Numbered from the stretch's first letter, positions 23,644 to 36,320 are shown. The stretch is 64,000 nt of DNA from Combretum micranthum (GCA_024138025.1 JAMXBD010000171.1:1240001-1304000); one strand, 5' to 3'. The notes: a model not told the origin generated them from the sequence alone. Made by a program: numbers and translations.

Positions 23644-25639
23644 CACTACTAGAAAACTAGCCTTTAGAGACAGAAAATTTGCGATGGAAAATTTCTGTCT
23701 CTAAAAAAATGAATTAGAGATAGATTTGCGATGGATTTGTGATAACATAAATTATGAATAATCTTCTAATTTTTATATGCTTTTGCGACGGAATTTGCGA
23801 CAGATTACACATTGATTTGCGACGAAAATTTTTCCGTTGCAAATTTGTCTCTGATTTTAGAGGGAAATAAATTATTTTAGCGCCAATTTCTATTTTTAAA
23901 ATTCTGTTGCAAATTTGTCTCTAAATTAAATTATTACATATATGTATATAAATAATTATGTTTAAAATTTAGTTTTAATTATACACATTTAATATAATAT
24001 ATATAAATGTGCATTATATAATAAGGACATATATTATATTTGTAAATTAATTTTATTATATAATAATTATAATATGTATAATCATATGTTATTTACAACT
24101 AATTATATATATTTTATTTATAATATATTTATTATTACATTACATATTTATATATTATAAAGCATAAGTTAAAAATAGTACTTAAAATATAAATATTATA
24201 TTTATATCTTATTATATATCTTTTGCATAATAACTTATATAAAAAATGAAATTATACAACTTAATAAAATAGTGTATAACAATAATATAATATGTTATAT
24301 ACAAGTAATATCATAAAATACTACTTAAAAATAAAGTATATTTCAATAATAAAATATGTAAAATAAAATAATTAATATAAAATGTAAACTTAGTATATTT
24401 AAACATATACAAATATATAAATAATATATTATATTTTAATAATATATTAATAAAAAATATATATTCATATTATTTATAATTTTTTATTTATATTTATTAT
24501 GACTATTCATATGTTTTTAATATAAAAAAATTTATTATATATATCTTACATAATTTATATTTACATACTATATTGTATTTAAAATATAATAACATATTTG
24601 GGGAAAAAATAATATACTATGTGAAAATATAGTATATTTAAGTAATAAAATATATAATATATAATAATTAGTTAAATATATTTAAATTGGTATTATATAT
24701 TATTTTATTAATATATTAATGAAAAATATATTTTTATATTGTTTATATTATATTATATTTGTTAAGTGTAACAAAAATGAAATAAAAAATAAACACATTA
24801 ATTAAAAATATGCAATTTATTAAGTTAATCTAAAATATTAAATAAGTAATGTAAAAAGAATAATTATAATATATATCATTAAATATATATAAATTTATAT
24901 GTATAACATTATTTATATTTACATAATATATAATATTTTTAAATAATAATATCATATTTGGAAAAAAAATTATAATATACTACTGAAAATATTATATATT
25001 TATAATAAATATATAATTTAAAATAATTATTATAAAATGTAAACACTGTATATATTAATATTATATATTATTTTAATAAATATTAATGAAAAATCCTTAA
25101 TAAATAGGTAAAGTGAAATTATAAAATAAAAATAAATTATAAAAGATATGTAAAATGTTTTACAATTATAATATTGTAAATTGTAATATCTCTTAGATAA
25201 ACAGTAGTGGAACTTTACTCATGAAGATACGAATTGGTTTATTAGTTTAGTGCTTGTGAAAACTTCAATGTTAAGTGTGCTTAGTATGTAGCATTCTATG
25301 ATGGGTGACCTCCTAGGAAGGATAAATAAGAGGCAAATGTGTATTTTTTTAATAATTTGTCTTTGTATCAGAGACAGATTTGCGACGGAATAATTTTATT
25401 TAATAATTACTAATTGGATATTTAAAAATATCTAATTATAAAACAGGGACAAATTTGCGACAAGAAATTCCGTAGCAAATTTGCGACGGAATATAAATCT
25501 GTCTCTAAAAGAATTAGCGACGATGATTTTTGAAACAGAAATTTGCGACGGAAAATCTGTCTCTGAAAGTCTTTAGAGACAGATTTTTCACTTTCAGAGA
25601 CAGAATTTTTTGTCTCTAAAGCCAAAATTTCTTGTAGTG
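23644..25639. mobile_element. Non-autonomous CACTA transposon, 1996 bp
   Basis: The element starts CACTACTAGAAA and ends TTTCTTGTAGTG, giving the CACTA inverted termini. CAA flanks it on both sides (23641-23643 and 25640-25642), a perfect 3-bp target duplication. The ends carry many subterminal copies of TTTGCGACGG and TTAGAGACAGA in both orientations, as expected for CACTA transposase-binding arrays. The interior (about 23930-25360) is extremely AT-rich and encodes no transposase. Movement would therefore need a TNPA/TNPD-type transposase from elsewhere. A 5S-rRNA-like block lies at 25261-25320 next to the right subterminal repeats. Confidence 0.85.
25261..25320 (+). pseudogene. 5S rRNA-like fragment inside the CACTA element
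   Basis: The block contains GTTAAGTGTGCTTAG, then GATGGGTGACCTCCTAGGAAG. Plant 5S rRNA has GTTAAGCGTGCTTGGG and GATGGGTGACCTCCTGGGAAG in this order and at nearly this spacing. These correspond to box A and box C of the internal RNA polymerase III promoter. The first third of 5S rRNA is not recognisable, so it is not a working rRNA gene. It could come from a captured 5S copy, or from a nested Cassandra TRIM, whose LTRs are known to carry 5S sequence. Confidence 0.6.
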
Positions 25640-27153
25640 CAATAGGATCCTATTTAAATAAATAAAAGGCCAACCATTGCCTGCATTGCAATTTACAATG
25701 CCCTTCACGCGTAGAATATTTGCATGGTGAAGAAGGGGAACAAAAAAAAGTCAACTATATCCAAAGGCATGCAAAAGCAAGCATCAAAATGATGGGCCAC
25801 CCCTAACCCAATACTTTTTTCAACACACCATTTACCAAAATGGCAGCAATACAAAGTTTTTCCCCGTTGGATATCGTTCATATATCAGATAATATATGCA
25901 TATTTAAAGCATATTAAGCAGCCATATATCGGTGGTCTTTATAATGAGGTTCTCTAAGGCAATGAGGTAATCTAGCTCTGGTGCAACTAACTACATTAAG
26001 TTGGAATTATTACTTTTGATAGTAGACTTACCGTTTGAATCTGAGTTAAGTTGTGCACAAAATAGGGCAAATAAAGCTTTACATCCAAAGTATAGCCCAT
26101 AATTCCACTGAAAGAATTTCTATCTTTCCCACTTTCTTAGCAACGATCACAGTTAGATACAATTCAAGCATTTGGATATTTAATGCATCATAGAATTTCC
26201 CTCTCTAATAACTCTCTTTGTAGTGGCTTGACTTGAATCCAAAGCGACTAACACGATTGTATTTAGTTTTACCCATCTTTTACTGTGCAGCAAGTCTACT
26301 GTTATGACGTATTTGCTTGTCCTTAAAGTCTTCCTGTTATAACATTGCTTTAAAAAAATATCCATCCCTATTATAAATTTTTTGAAAGCAATGTTATAAT
26401 AATATTAAAATGTTATTTAATGATCTTATAGCATTAATGACTTTCTTATTCAACTTTATATTTTGGGAATAAAGACTTTTTAAATATAAATTTTAAATAC
26501 TCAATTAAATTATATTGCTTTTTTTAAAAAAAAAAAAAAATCAAAAGCAATTAAATATCTCTCTAAAAGTAATATCTACATATGTATGTGTTACCTAATT
26601 ATAAATTAAGATTTTATTCTATCTCTAAAAATCATATATATGCATCATATAAATAGAAGCAGATTTAATTTGTCTCTAAAAGTCATGTGTATACATGATA
26701 TATTATTTATATTTCAAAACTTTCGAAACAAAATTTTAAAAGAAAATTTAACGCTAAAAAATATTTCTTTTCCGCTATAGAATAAAGACAAATTTGCAAC
26801 AAAGTTAATCTCCTCGCAATCTATATATAAATCATCGCCTAATCCATTGTTAAAATATAAATAAATTATGAAAACTCCTTCATTATATGTTTTCGCAAAT
26901 CTGTCACAATTCGATGCTTTTTTAATTATTTAGAGATAAAAAAGATTTGTGGTAGAATTTCTATTTCTAAATACCAGTTTCTTCACAGTGATCCTTTAGT
27001 GGTTGATTATGTGTTTCTGATCATTTTGCTCTAGATACATCAACAAGCTTGACACTTTAGAAACCTATATTATAGTCACCCTATTTATTCTTATTTGGCT
27101 AACAATCAATCACTCATAAGGAGATAACTTTTCTATCAATTGGACCTTTGTTG
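25640..27153. other. Intergenic DNA with a degenerate CACTA-like end
   Basis: No gene was recognised. From about 26760 to 26992, sequences like CAAATTTGCAACAAAG, TTAGAGATAAAAAAGATTTG and the terminus TTTCTTCACAGTG (ending near 26992) resemble the right end of the CACTA element at 23644-25639. This is probably an older, degraded relative. Its left end was not found. Confidence 0.4.
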
Positions 27154-27158
27154 CCTAA

Positions 27159-29555
27159 TGTCGAGCATGGATTTTGATTTCCAGTTCAATTTCCTTTAAT
27201 CTTATTTACATCAAACCCTAACCCATTTGACATAAATTATCAACTAAGAATTAAAGAAATATCAGTTTTGAAAATTATTTTGGAGTCACCACATTACTAG
27301 AGTCAGAAAAAAAAAATAAAAAATAAAAAATCATGATCAATAGGTAGGTTGTTCTCAGTTATGCTACCGATATGCAAAGAAATCGTTTTTTTTAGTTAAC
27401 TTGAGTCCGAGGGCTAGTCTATTAAAACCTAAATGGTTACCACTTATAGCTTTCCAATTAAAATTACTTTCTTTCATGCCTTAAATCCAAATTATAAAAT
27501 ATTTACGAGGATTTAACTAACTAATCCTATAGCTAATATTTACAAATATGTACGAATTTACTAATTTAATCAACTAATCAATTTCCATCAACAATCATAT
27601 ATAATCTAAGAACTCAATATAGTCAAATTAATCAAATCCTATCAATATTCACATATCCTAAACTAAACTTAAAGAATCAATAAGATCAAATCAATCAAAT
27701 TCACCAAAATAATTTTTTCACATATTTTGAGTCGTCCATTTAGGTACCTACGTACTCGCTAATCGGGATCAAACCACACGTAGTTCTTTAATGAAAACTT
27801 TAATTTGTTGATTAATTTTAGAGTTTTTAATTCTTTTCGCTTTAAATTTGTTAAATTTTGATAGTTTTGACAAAATTAGCTTTTTGATGATATGGATCCT
27901 AATACTTATCAATTTAAGTTCTTGTTATTTCTTGCTATTTCGTAAAAATCAAATTTTTTTCTAAGTGACAAAACTCTTTAAGGAAACATAGCATATTAAT
28001 CCTCATGTTATCATTAATTAAATTATCACAATAAATCAAATTTCACAGCTACAGAAGAAAAAAAATGTTATTACAAACATATAAAAGATGAAATGTTTAT
28101 AACATCAAATGATATATCGCGAACATCATCGTTATATATAATAACTTATTATTTGAATACATCATGGCACAGGTTCAATCTATGTCATTAAAGTATTTTA
28201 AAAAAACTGAATTTATTAGTCAAGGGATCATAGTGAAAGTTAAAATCAAAGTGCTTTGATAATATTAATAAATCAATTTATGAAAATCAATTGACAAAGC
28301 CATAATAAATCTTGTCAAGATAAAAATTAATGTGGAATTTTAATAGCATATTTTATACAATATATAAACCTAAGAATTTAATCTATAAATAATATTGCAA
28401 AGTAATTACTAAAAAGACATATTATTTAACCTCATGTTTTGAATGCCTAAACAACTAATATAATATGTAATATTTATTATGTCTTAATCTTATTATTGTT
28501 TACTATTTTTAATTGGTACAATGCTACGATAATTCATTCACTTATAATATTATATTACTAGTATGCTTTATTAAGTAAAAAAAAAAGGGCTTACTTGAGG
28601 ATTGAACACGCGTGAGGGAATTGATAGTTGGAGCTCCGGCTGGACGACTTGAGACGATGGAATGTGGAATGGGGTTAGGGTGATGACAAGGCAATGCAGT
28701 GGCCGAATAAGGGGGTTTAGAAGCCCTCAATCCGCCAAACACTCCTGTAGTTCAATTGCTCTGATTTTCTTTTCTTTTCTTTTTTTTACGAAGAATTTAA
28801 AATTAGATGTTGAAACCTAAATTTGAGAACACCAAGACGAAATAAAAAATTGAGAATAAAATTAAAAGCATTGGGAGAGAGCAGACCTTTTTAAAAAAAA
28901 AAAAAAAAAGATGGGGAGACTATTTATATGTTTTAATTCAGCTAAAAACTTTCCTAAACAATCGATTGAGAATTTACGGTTCTAAGACGTGATTTTCACA
29001 AATTCGAAAAAATCGGAGTCAAAACAGTTGTACTTTCCAATTAAATGTCTGTCAAATATGTCTTTCCCATATTATAATGACCCAAATATTCAATCCTGCC
29101 TAAAAAACGAATTTCGCGCGTTTTTGAGTTTTTGAGGAAACAAACAAAAACGTGTTTTTCTCAATTTTCAAGCCGAATTTGAAACAGTTATTGTTGATGA
29201 AAACGTGTAATATACATACCAAATTAAACTACTCAATACCTAGTTTCTATATGTGCATTCAGTTCGTGAAAATCGGGTCTGGAAATAGGCCGAAAATAGG
29301 TCCAAAAGGAGACCCATCGAGCTGCCTAATATTTAAGATGAACAGTACCTTTTTTTTGGCATATTCTACTATATTATATATGTATATAGATTATATCCAT
29401 TATATTTATTTCTATTAATTTGATTTATTTTCCTAATTCATTTCTAATCATAATGCTTATAATTACAAATATTCCTTTAATTTAGCCATATATACTAATA
29501 TTAACATCTAATTATCAATTTGACAAAAATAAATTGTCAAAATAATGTGTCTACG
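27159..29555 (-). repeat. 3' LTR of the Tat element
   Basis: It begins TGTCGAGCATGG on the plus strand and ends GTGTCTACG. The final CA of the partner LTR is CG here. It aligns along its whole length with 39354-41769, with many substitutions and small indels. Read on the minus strand it starts CGTAGACAC and ends GCTCGACA. A frame of about 60 codons at 28542-28742 is also open in the other LTR (40777-40959), which follows from LTR duplication and does not prove coding. Confidence 0.88.
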
Positions 29556-29567
29556 CTGCCCTTCTTT
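29556..29567 (-). promoter_or_regulatory. Polypurine tract of the Tat element
   Basis: On the minus strand AAAGAAGGGCAG directly precedes the 3' LTR. A purine run at this position primes plus-strand DNA synthesis in LTR retrotransposons. A related block sits at the equivalent junction of the older relic (7482-7492). Confidence 0.6.
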
Positions 29568-29639
29568 GTGGTGAAGTTTGTCAAAACCTTATCATAAAGA
29601 TAAAGTAGACCTCATTTTGCCTTTAACTTACCTGAAACT

Positions 29640-30262
29640 CCCGCTTCTTGAGCGAGGTAAGAGCTTTTTTATGTTCTGATATGCTCCTTGAACTACTTCT
29701 TGAGCAAGGATGCTTCATGTACTGAACCATCCCTTGATTCAGGTCTCATGTATTGAGTCCGTACTTGAAAGGAGGTTGCTTTCTGAGTAGAGACAGGATT
29801 GCTTCTGGAGATGAAGTTGTTTCTTAAGCAGAGATGATTCATGTTCTAAACCGTTGCTTTGAGCTAGATCGCTTCTTGAGCGGAGGTGATTCATGTTTTG
29901 AAACTCCTATTGAACTGGGTTGCTTCTTGAGCGAAGATGATTCATGTTCTAAACCGTTGCTTTGAGCTGGATCGCTTCTTGAGCGGAGGTGATTCATGTT
30001 CTGAAACTCCTATTGAACTGTGTTGCTTCTTGAGCGGAGGTGATTCATGTTCTGAAATGCCTCTTGAAAAGTGTTTTTTCTTGAGAGGAGGTGATTCATG
30101 CTCTGAAACTCTCTTGAACTGTATTGCTTCTTGAGCGGAGGTGATTCATGTTCTAAAACTCCTCTTGAACTGAGTTGCTTCTCGAGCGGAGGTGATTCAT
30201 GTTCTGAAATGCCTCTTGAACAGTGTTGCTTCTTGAGCAGAAGTAATTCATGTTTGAAACGC
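29640..30262 (-). repeat. Tandem array of about 51-bp units at the 3' end of the Tat element
   Basis: The unit contains CTTCTTGAGCGGAGGTGATT followed by CATGTTCTGAAACTCC and TTGAACTGGGTTG. Successive starts near 29873, 29924 and 29976 give a period of 51-52 bp, with roughly a dozen diverged copies. The period is close to a multiple of three, so both strands stay open over long stretches, and these frames are not genes. Tandem repeats between pol and the 3' LTR are known from Tat-lineage elements. Confidence 0.75.
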
Positions 30263-30936
30263 CTTTTGAACTGGGTCTCATGTTTGATCCCCAAGTAACA
30301 AATCTCACGTCCTAAGATCTTGATTTCATCGTGCTTTTTGTGGCTTCTAGAGCTAAGTTCCTGAAAAATTTAATCCTAGCAATATATTTATTTAAAAAAA
30401 ACTTACCAGATTCTTATAGAAGCTGTTAAATTTGTCAGACCACTTGATGAAGTCTGCTCATCACTAGGTTAACTCAATCAGGCTAGAGCGCATTCACAGT
30501 GGCCATCATTTGATTTGAGTATCCTCGTTTATTTCTTGATGGTAACTAGATTCTTTTGATGACCTTGATCACGGGACAATACAAGAGATAGTTCTTAGAG
30601 TCTCCCTTACTTTGTAGCTTGAACTTATCGACTTCTTATGTTATTCCCCTAAAATAGGCATTTCTTTAAGAAAATATCAAATCACAAAGTATTAGAATGT
30701 TTTTATAACTTTATCAATTGCTCAAATTTCTCTCTCTCACAGTATGTTCGTGTTTTAAGTGTTTGGGAGTTATAAGGATGAAAGAGAACTTATTAATTAA
30801 GGTGGATGGTCAATGACCGATCTAATGATTGGAGACCGCTAGAAATATCTTTTTGTCGATAGATAACAAAAATTAGATCACACATAGACAAAGTAGTCAA
30901 CACATTTTTGAACTTGATAGAATTCTCATTAATTTC

Positions 30937-32029
30937 TCAAGAGTAGTACAACTTGACCGCATCAAAATTTACAGGGTTTTTCAAATCTGGACTATCCATT
31001 CTAGTCAAAATCAATGCACCACCAGGCAACACTCTCTTTACTACATATGGTCCTTCATAATGAGGAGTAAACTTTCCTCTAGGATCTTGAACATTCGAGA
31101 GAAATTTTATCAAGACTAAGTCTCCTTTGAAATTTCTCGCGCGAACTTTCTTATTGAATGCTTGAGCCATTCTTTGCTGGTAAAGCTGACCATGGTATAG
31201 AGCGGTCATCCTCCTTTCATCAATGAGATTCAATTGATCAATCCTTTTTCTTACCCATTCAGCTTCATCCAATTCGGTTTCTGCCAATATTCTGAGTGAC
31301 GAGATTTCAACTTTAACTGGAAAAATTGCTTTCGCACCATAGACTAATGAATAGAGGGTTGCTCTTGTTGATACTCTGATGGATGTTCGGTAAGCCATGA
31401 GTGCAAAGGGAAATATCTCATGCCAGTCTTTGTAAGTGATAGCCATCTTCTCTATTATTTTCCTGATGTTCTTGTTGGCTGCTTCAACTGCTTTATTCAT
31501 CTGAGGTCGATATGGGGTAAAGTTCTGATATTTAATCCTAAAATTTTGGCACAATTCAAACATTGTTGTTCAAATTGGTACCATTGTCTGTAATGATTGC
31601 ATCAGGGACTCCATATTTGGCTATGATATCTCTCTTGATGAACTTGACAACTACTCCTTTGGTAACATTAGCATACAAGAATGCTTCAACCCACTTGGTA
31701 AAGTAGTCGATCACCACTAATATAAATTGGTGACCGTTTGAGGCTTTTGGCGAAATTAGCCCTATCGTATCCATACCCCACATCGAGAAGGGCCAAGGTG
31801 AATACAACGACTGCAATTCTTTGGGATGAGCATTTATCTTATTGGAGTATATCTGGCACAAGTGACAATGCCTCACGTATTTGATACAATCCAATTCCAT
31901 AGTTATCCAAAAATAACCCATCCTCATAATCTTCTTAGTTAGCATGTATCCATTCATGTGAGGTCCACATATCCCTTCATGGACTTCCTTCATCAACATA
32001 TCAGCTTCCGCCTCATCTACACATCTCAA
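30937..32029 (-). pseudogene. Integrase of the Tat element, frameshifted
   Basis: The upstream frame (32029-31556) has a zinc-binding HHCC module (H.GICG, then CHLCQ) and the catalytic core start WGMDTIG with the second acid in ITDNGTN. The second frame (31563-30937) carries the region of the catalytic glutamate (AVEAANKN) and a C-terminal domain ending KFTPHYEGPYVV. The two frames overlap by 8 bp, so a frameshift splits the D,D(35)E core between the second Asp and the Glu. Integrase inserts the element cDNA into the host genome, and this copy cannot make it in one piece. Confidence 0.8.
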
Positions 32030-32739
32030 GAGAGTAGTACAAATGATTTTTTATATGATATATTACCACTGAGCATGAAATGAGATGCTAAGCGTCTTAG
32101 CGTTCTTTGCTCCTTTGTTGAGGCATTTTCAGGGTACTTGTCATCTTGGAGGAATTCTTTGATATTAGCATACCAGGGATCTTTCTTTGGGACTTCCTCG
32201 GTGTTCAAGCAAAATGTCGTTTTCTTCTCAATGCGAACCTTTAAAGGCTGGATCTGAACTCCATCAATGATCTCAATCATAGATGCTAATGTGGCTAATG
32301 CATCCACGAACTAGTTCTGGTTTCTTGGCGTATAAGTAAATGATATTTCTTTGAATTTCTATGCCAATTCTAGTAAATGTTGGTGATAAGGCACCAATTT
32401 TGCATCCTTCATCTTATATTCTCCTCGTGTTTGAAAGATGATGAGAGAGGATTCTCCATATACTTCAAGATCATCTATCTTCATGTCAAGTGCTATCTTG
32501 AGACATATGATGCAAGCCTCGTATTCTGCCACATTATTAGTATAAGGGAACATCAATCTTGCTAAAGTGGGGTATTGATTACCATCTGGTGATATTAAGA
32601 CTGCCCCAATTCTATATCCACATACATTAGTTGCTCCATCAAAGTATAACTTCCATTTAGAGGTGGACTGTTCTGATTCTTTATCCGAATCTGCCAGCAA
32701 TGTGCTTCTATCCGGAAATTGAGCTTCTCCATCAATCAC
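32026..32739 (-). pseudogene. Archaeal-type RNase H domain of the Tat element, interrupted
   Basis: The frame at 32739-32359 reads KLYFDGATN, then GAVLISPDG, NNVAEYEACI and LEVYGESSLII. These are the catalytic D, E and D motifs of the second (archaeal-like, aRNH) RNase H that is diagnostic for the Tat branch. Stops fall between 32358 and 32308, and a further frame (32307-32026) carries the link to integrase. The domain lies between the ordinary RNase H and integrase, as expected. Confidence 0.75.
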
Positions 32740-32804
32740 ATTATCTTCAATCGGGTTTTCAGCCAGCTGATCTACAAGTGCTTGACCTTTAACTGAGTTC
32801 TAAT

Positions 32805-33170
32805 TCACATAATGATGTCAAATTCTGATAACAACATTTGCCACTTGGAAATTCTCCCAATCAGCCCTGGTTTATGAGCCGGATACTTCAAAGGAAAATG
32901 TTTCATGTAAAGCTCGACAGAATAATACAATGTATGTTGTCTAAGTCTGTGCATGATCCACAACACAACACAACAAGTTCTTTCCACTTCAGTATACTTT
33001 TGTTCACCTTCAGTGAATTTCTTACTAAATAGTAAATAGCTCGTTCTTTCCCATCTTCATCTTTCTGTCCAAGCATACCTCCCATTGATTTAGGAAGTAC
33101 CGTCAAATACAGGAAAAGAGAGTGACCAAGTGTTAGCGCTAACACTACGATTCATCAGATATTGCTTGAT
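32805..33170 (-). pseudogene. RT-connected RNase H remnant of the Tat element
   Basis: Fragments in two frames read LFLYLTV, ERAIYYLVR and KPGLIGRISKWQMLLSEFDI. They match the connection/RNase H region that follows reverse transcriptase in Ty3-gypsy pol. Upstream, only a short piece of the RT C-terminal side (AFDEIKQYLMN) remains. Frameshifts separate the pieces. Confidence 0.65.
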
Positions 33171-33596
33171 CTCATCAAATGCCTGATTCATATTTTCACT
33201 GATCTCAATTATACCTGATTCATATGTTTGCCAACTTTTCTGTATCGTAGTGTGCTCACTAATATCACTTTCAACGACTAACCCAGTAGGCCGAAAGTGA
33301 CATCAGTATTTTCATTATCTATCGTGCAAGATATTCCTTACTTTCACCATTATCATCAGATCTGAATAAAGGCAAGATAAAGAAAGAGAAAAGGAAGAAA
33401 TGTGAGGGAAAAGAAAGTGATGATAGACAAAAGAGATAACCTAGAAAAGAAACAAAGAAATTTCATTAATGAATATGACTCATGGAGTATATTTTATTTG
33501 AGCAACTGATAAAAGAAACGAAACATAAAAACACTTCATGAATTCAACCCTTACTCAGAGGTAACCCTAGAGTTATTAAGGGGAATAGTAAACTAA
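33171..33596 (-). other. Intron-like, RT-less gap in the pol region
   Basis: After the stop of the protease linker at 33597, the minus strand becomes pyrimidine-rich. It contains TTTCTTTTATCAG, TTTCTTTTCTAG and CCTTTATTCAG, all acceptor-like. Elements of the Ogre/Tat lineage are known to carry an intron between protease and RT. Only about 430 bp lie here, and no palm motifs of RT (such as YxDD) were found. The RT core therefore appears deleted, and an intron remnant may survive. Confidence 0.45.
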
Positions 33597-34382
33597 TTAT
33601 TTAACTCCTGAGCCGGATGAGCTGCAAGAAGGCTCCATAACTGATGTAATGTCTGGCTTTTGGACATGAGTCGGTTGTGGGAATGTGACTCTGATGTCTG
33701 GAGACTCAATAGGGTTATCATACCATTCTTCTCCTTTCTTCTTCCGAGCTTTCCTTTTCATCTCTTGTATCTCAACCGGAGTACGGACATATCCCAATCC
33801 AAAATGTCCCTCTTCTTGAATCATATTGGCTTCTTCAAAAATTTGTAAATCAAAGTCTTTGAATCCTTCTTCGCCAATATAGGGTATAACAGTGTCTTTA
33901 AAGATAGCATGATCTTGTTCACCCAGTACCGTAATGATTTAGCAATTTGTTATAAACTTGACCATCTGATGTAGACTATATGGTATTGCCCCAGCTGAGT
34001 AGATCCAAGGCCTTCCAAGTAACAAATGGAACGATCTCGATATGTCTAGAACTTGGAATAGGATAGTAAAATCTTGTGGCCCAATAGTAATTTCCAATTC
34101 TATTTCTTCCGATATGCTTCTCTTGGATCCATCAAAAGCTCTAACAATTGTGGAATTAGACTGGAGATTAGATGCATCGATACCGAGTAGGTTAAAAGTG
34201 GCCATTGGATAAACATTCAGAGATGACCCATTGTCGATGAGGACTCTGGCTACAATCAATCCCTTACACTTAGCCATTATGAATAGGGGCTTCATGTGTT
34301 GAGTGCCTTTAGCTCCCAATTCATCAGGTGAGAAAGAGATTTGGTCCAAAGCAAATACCGAATTCACCACATGTTCCATCAT
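33597..34382 (-). pseudogene. Aspartic protease of the Tat element
   Basis: The frame 34382-33939 contains VLIDNGSSLNVYP, the retropepsin active-site motif in its DNG form, and LLGRPWIYSAGAIP, where a family Leu-Gly-Arg-Pro-Trp block is expected. A second frame (33824-33597) matches the linker between protease and RT (FGLGYVRTPVEI). Two frames are needed, so the polyprotein is broken. The enzyme would process Gag-Pol. Confidence 0.7.
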
Positions 34383-35132
34383 TTCGGTAGCAACACCTTC
34401 GTGAACCTTAATCTATTGGAGTATCTTAAAGAGAGCCTCCCGGTGTTTTTCAGAAGTCATCAATAAACACATCAAGGATATTTACGCTGGGACCTTAGCA
34501 AGTTGATCGGTAATCTTATAATCACTCATCTTCATAATCTAGTCAAAGCCGTTTTCTCATCAGATTCTCCTCTTTTTTTTTTTTATTTTTCTCTGTGGGA
34601 AGAATTACTCTGCCAATGTCTTCTCTTTTTCGAGCTTTAGGGCTTTTCAAAGTTTTTCGACCATGGGCCCGGGAACTTGATTAACAGCTTGATAGTTGAA
34701 TAGGGTGGCTTTATAGTCACTTGGTGCAATGGGCATGTGGAATTGATATCTCATCAATTTTACCTCATATGAGGCCTCTTTACTCTTGTTGACATTGGAT
34801 AACTACTCTCTTCAGATAGAACTGGATCATTCCAATAAAAGGCTCGGGTTCTTCGATCATGATCATGTTGATCATGGGCCCGTGATTCGGGAGAGGATTG
34901 GTGTTGACATTAGGGGTTGGGGTTTCAATGAAACCTAGTTAGACCAATTTAGCATCAATGAGGTCTTGAATCTTGTTTCGAAGCCTCCAACAATAGTCAT
35001 TAGAATGACCCACTTGCCCAACAATAGTTAGACCAATCTAATCATGTTGCCGACTCTAAGTCGGGCTAGAACTTGGCTAAGGGGTACAGGAATTTTGGTG
35101 AATTGTCTTTTGGATCTATTGAATGGTTGGTT

Positions 35133-36198
35133 TTAGGATTGTGGTTGTTGTGACTGGGTGAAGGGTTGATTAGTGTTTAGGGTTAGTTGGTAGGAGTAGG
35201 ATTGAGTAGGTTTAGTGTATGGGGTTGAGCTGACTATACTGACAGTGGTATCCTTCCTTTTGTTGTTGTTGGAGTACTTGGAGTTTGTAATCTTTTTCTC
35301 CACATGGATCTTCCCGGTAGTAATGGCATTTTCAAATTTGCATCCGGTCAATACTATCTCAGAGAAATTAGCAGTAGTTTGTCCAATGAGATGGGTAAAG
35401 AATGGTTCTTCCAAAGTATTGATGAAAGTGAATGTCAGATCCTTTTTCGGAATAGGGTAGATACCATAGATGCCATTGATCTCTACCTTTGAGCATATTC
35501 CTTAAAGGACTCATCTTTCCTCTTCCTCATATTGCGTAAATCCCACATAGACGGGGCCACTTCAATATTGAGCTTGTATTGATTGTAGAAAGCCTTAGCC
35601 AATTTGTCCCAAGTATTAATCTCATCTAAATCTAATTGAGCATACCATGTTAAAGCTGGACCAGTAAAGTTATCCTAGAAAGCATGGACCATAAATTGCT
35701 CATATTGAGTGTACCGGCTCATCTTCCTCACATAGAGCCTAGTATGCAACTTTGGGTAACCATACCATCATACTTTTCAAAGTCGGGAATCTTGAACTTC
35801 TCAGGGAAGGCCCCGGCTTCAATTGTAGGAAAGCTTGTGATTCCAGCTTGATCAAATCCTTCCATTTTCTCAAAAGCCTTGAGTTTTTCAATGAATTGAG
35901 AGAAAAGCCTTTTCTGCATCTCTTTGTTTTGAGCCTCAATTTCCTTCTTAATCCCGGAAGAATCGATCTTGATAGTGGTTTGTGGCTCATGATTAACTAC
36001 TTATTCCTCAATGTCTTGACCATCGATCCCTTTCTTAACCCCGGAACGTCCTTCGGTAGTAGCTTGAGGGGCCTTAGAGTTTTGTGCAAGAAGATTCATT
36101 TGCTCGGGCATTTGAAACACCATTTGTTCCAAAGTGGTGAACTTTTGCTCAGAAAATGCATTGGAATTGCCATAATTATTATCGTTGTTGCTAGCCAT
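35133..36198 (-). pseudogene. gag of the Tat element, decayed
   Basis: The minus-strand frame 36198-36001 begins MASNNDNNYGNSNAFSEQK with LEQMVFQMPEQMN, a typical start of Tat Gag. Frames at 35990-35728 and 35414-35133 continue with FEKMEGFDQAG, IPDFEKYDG and a Gln/Ser/Thr-rich tail. FEKYDG marks the start of the capsid-like retrotransposon gag domain. Several stops and frameshifts interrupt it. Confidence 0.65.
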
Positions 36199-36320
36199 TC
36201 TAGATTTGAACTAGTGATGATTGAACTTCGAATCGGTCGAACCATGTAGGAGCTATCTTTTAGAAACTAAGGATAATTCAAAAACAAGATTTCATAATTT
36301 AGAGAAGAATATGTATTTAT

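Noticed and set aside
25261..25320. A working 5S rRNA gene
   Set aside because: Only the 3' part is recognisable, it carries many substitutions, and it lies inside a CACTA element with no tandem copies.
28542..28742. A conserved small protein encoded by the LTRs (also at 40777-40959)
   Set aside because: Both frames are open because the LTRs are copies of one sequence. There is no independent evidence of selection.
29640..30262. A CRISPR array
   Set aside because: Spacers are not unique, units are diverged, and the array belongs to a plant retrotransposon 3' region.
29937..30294. Overlapping genes on both strands in the Tat element
   Set aside because: They are produced by the 51-bp tandem repeat, whose period is a multiple of three.
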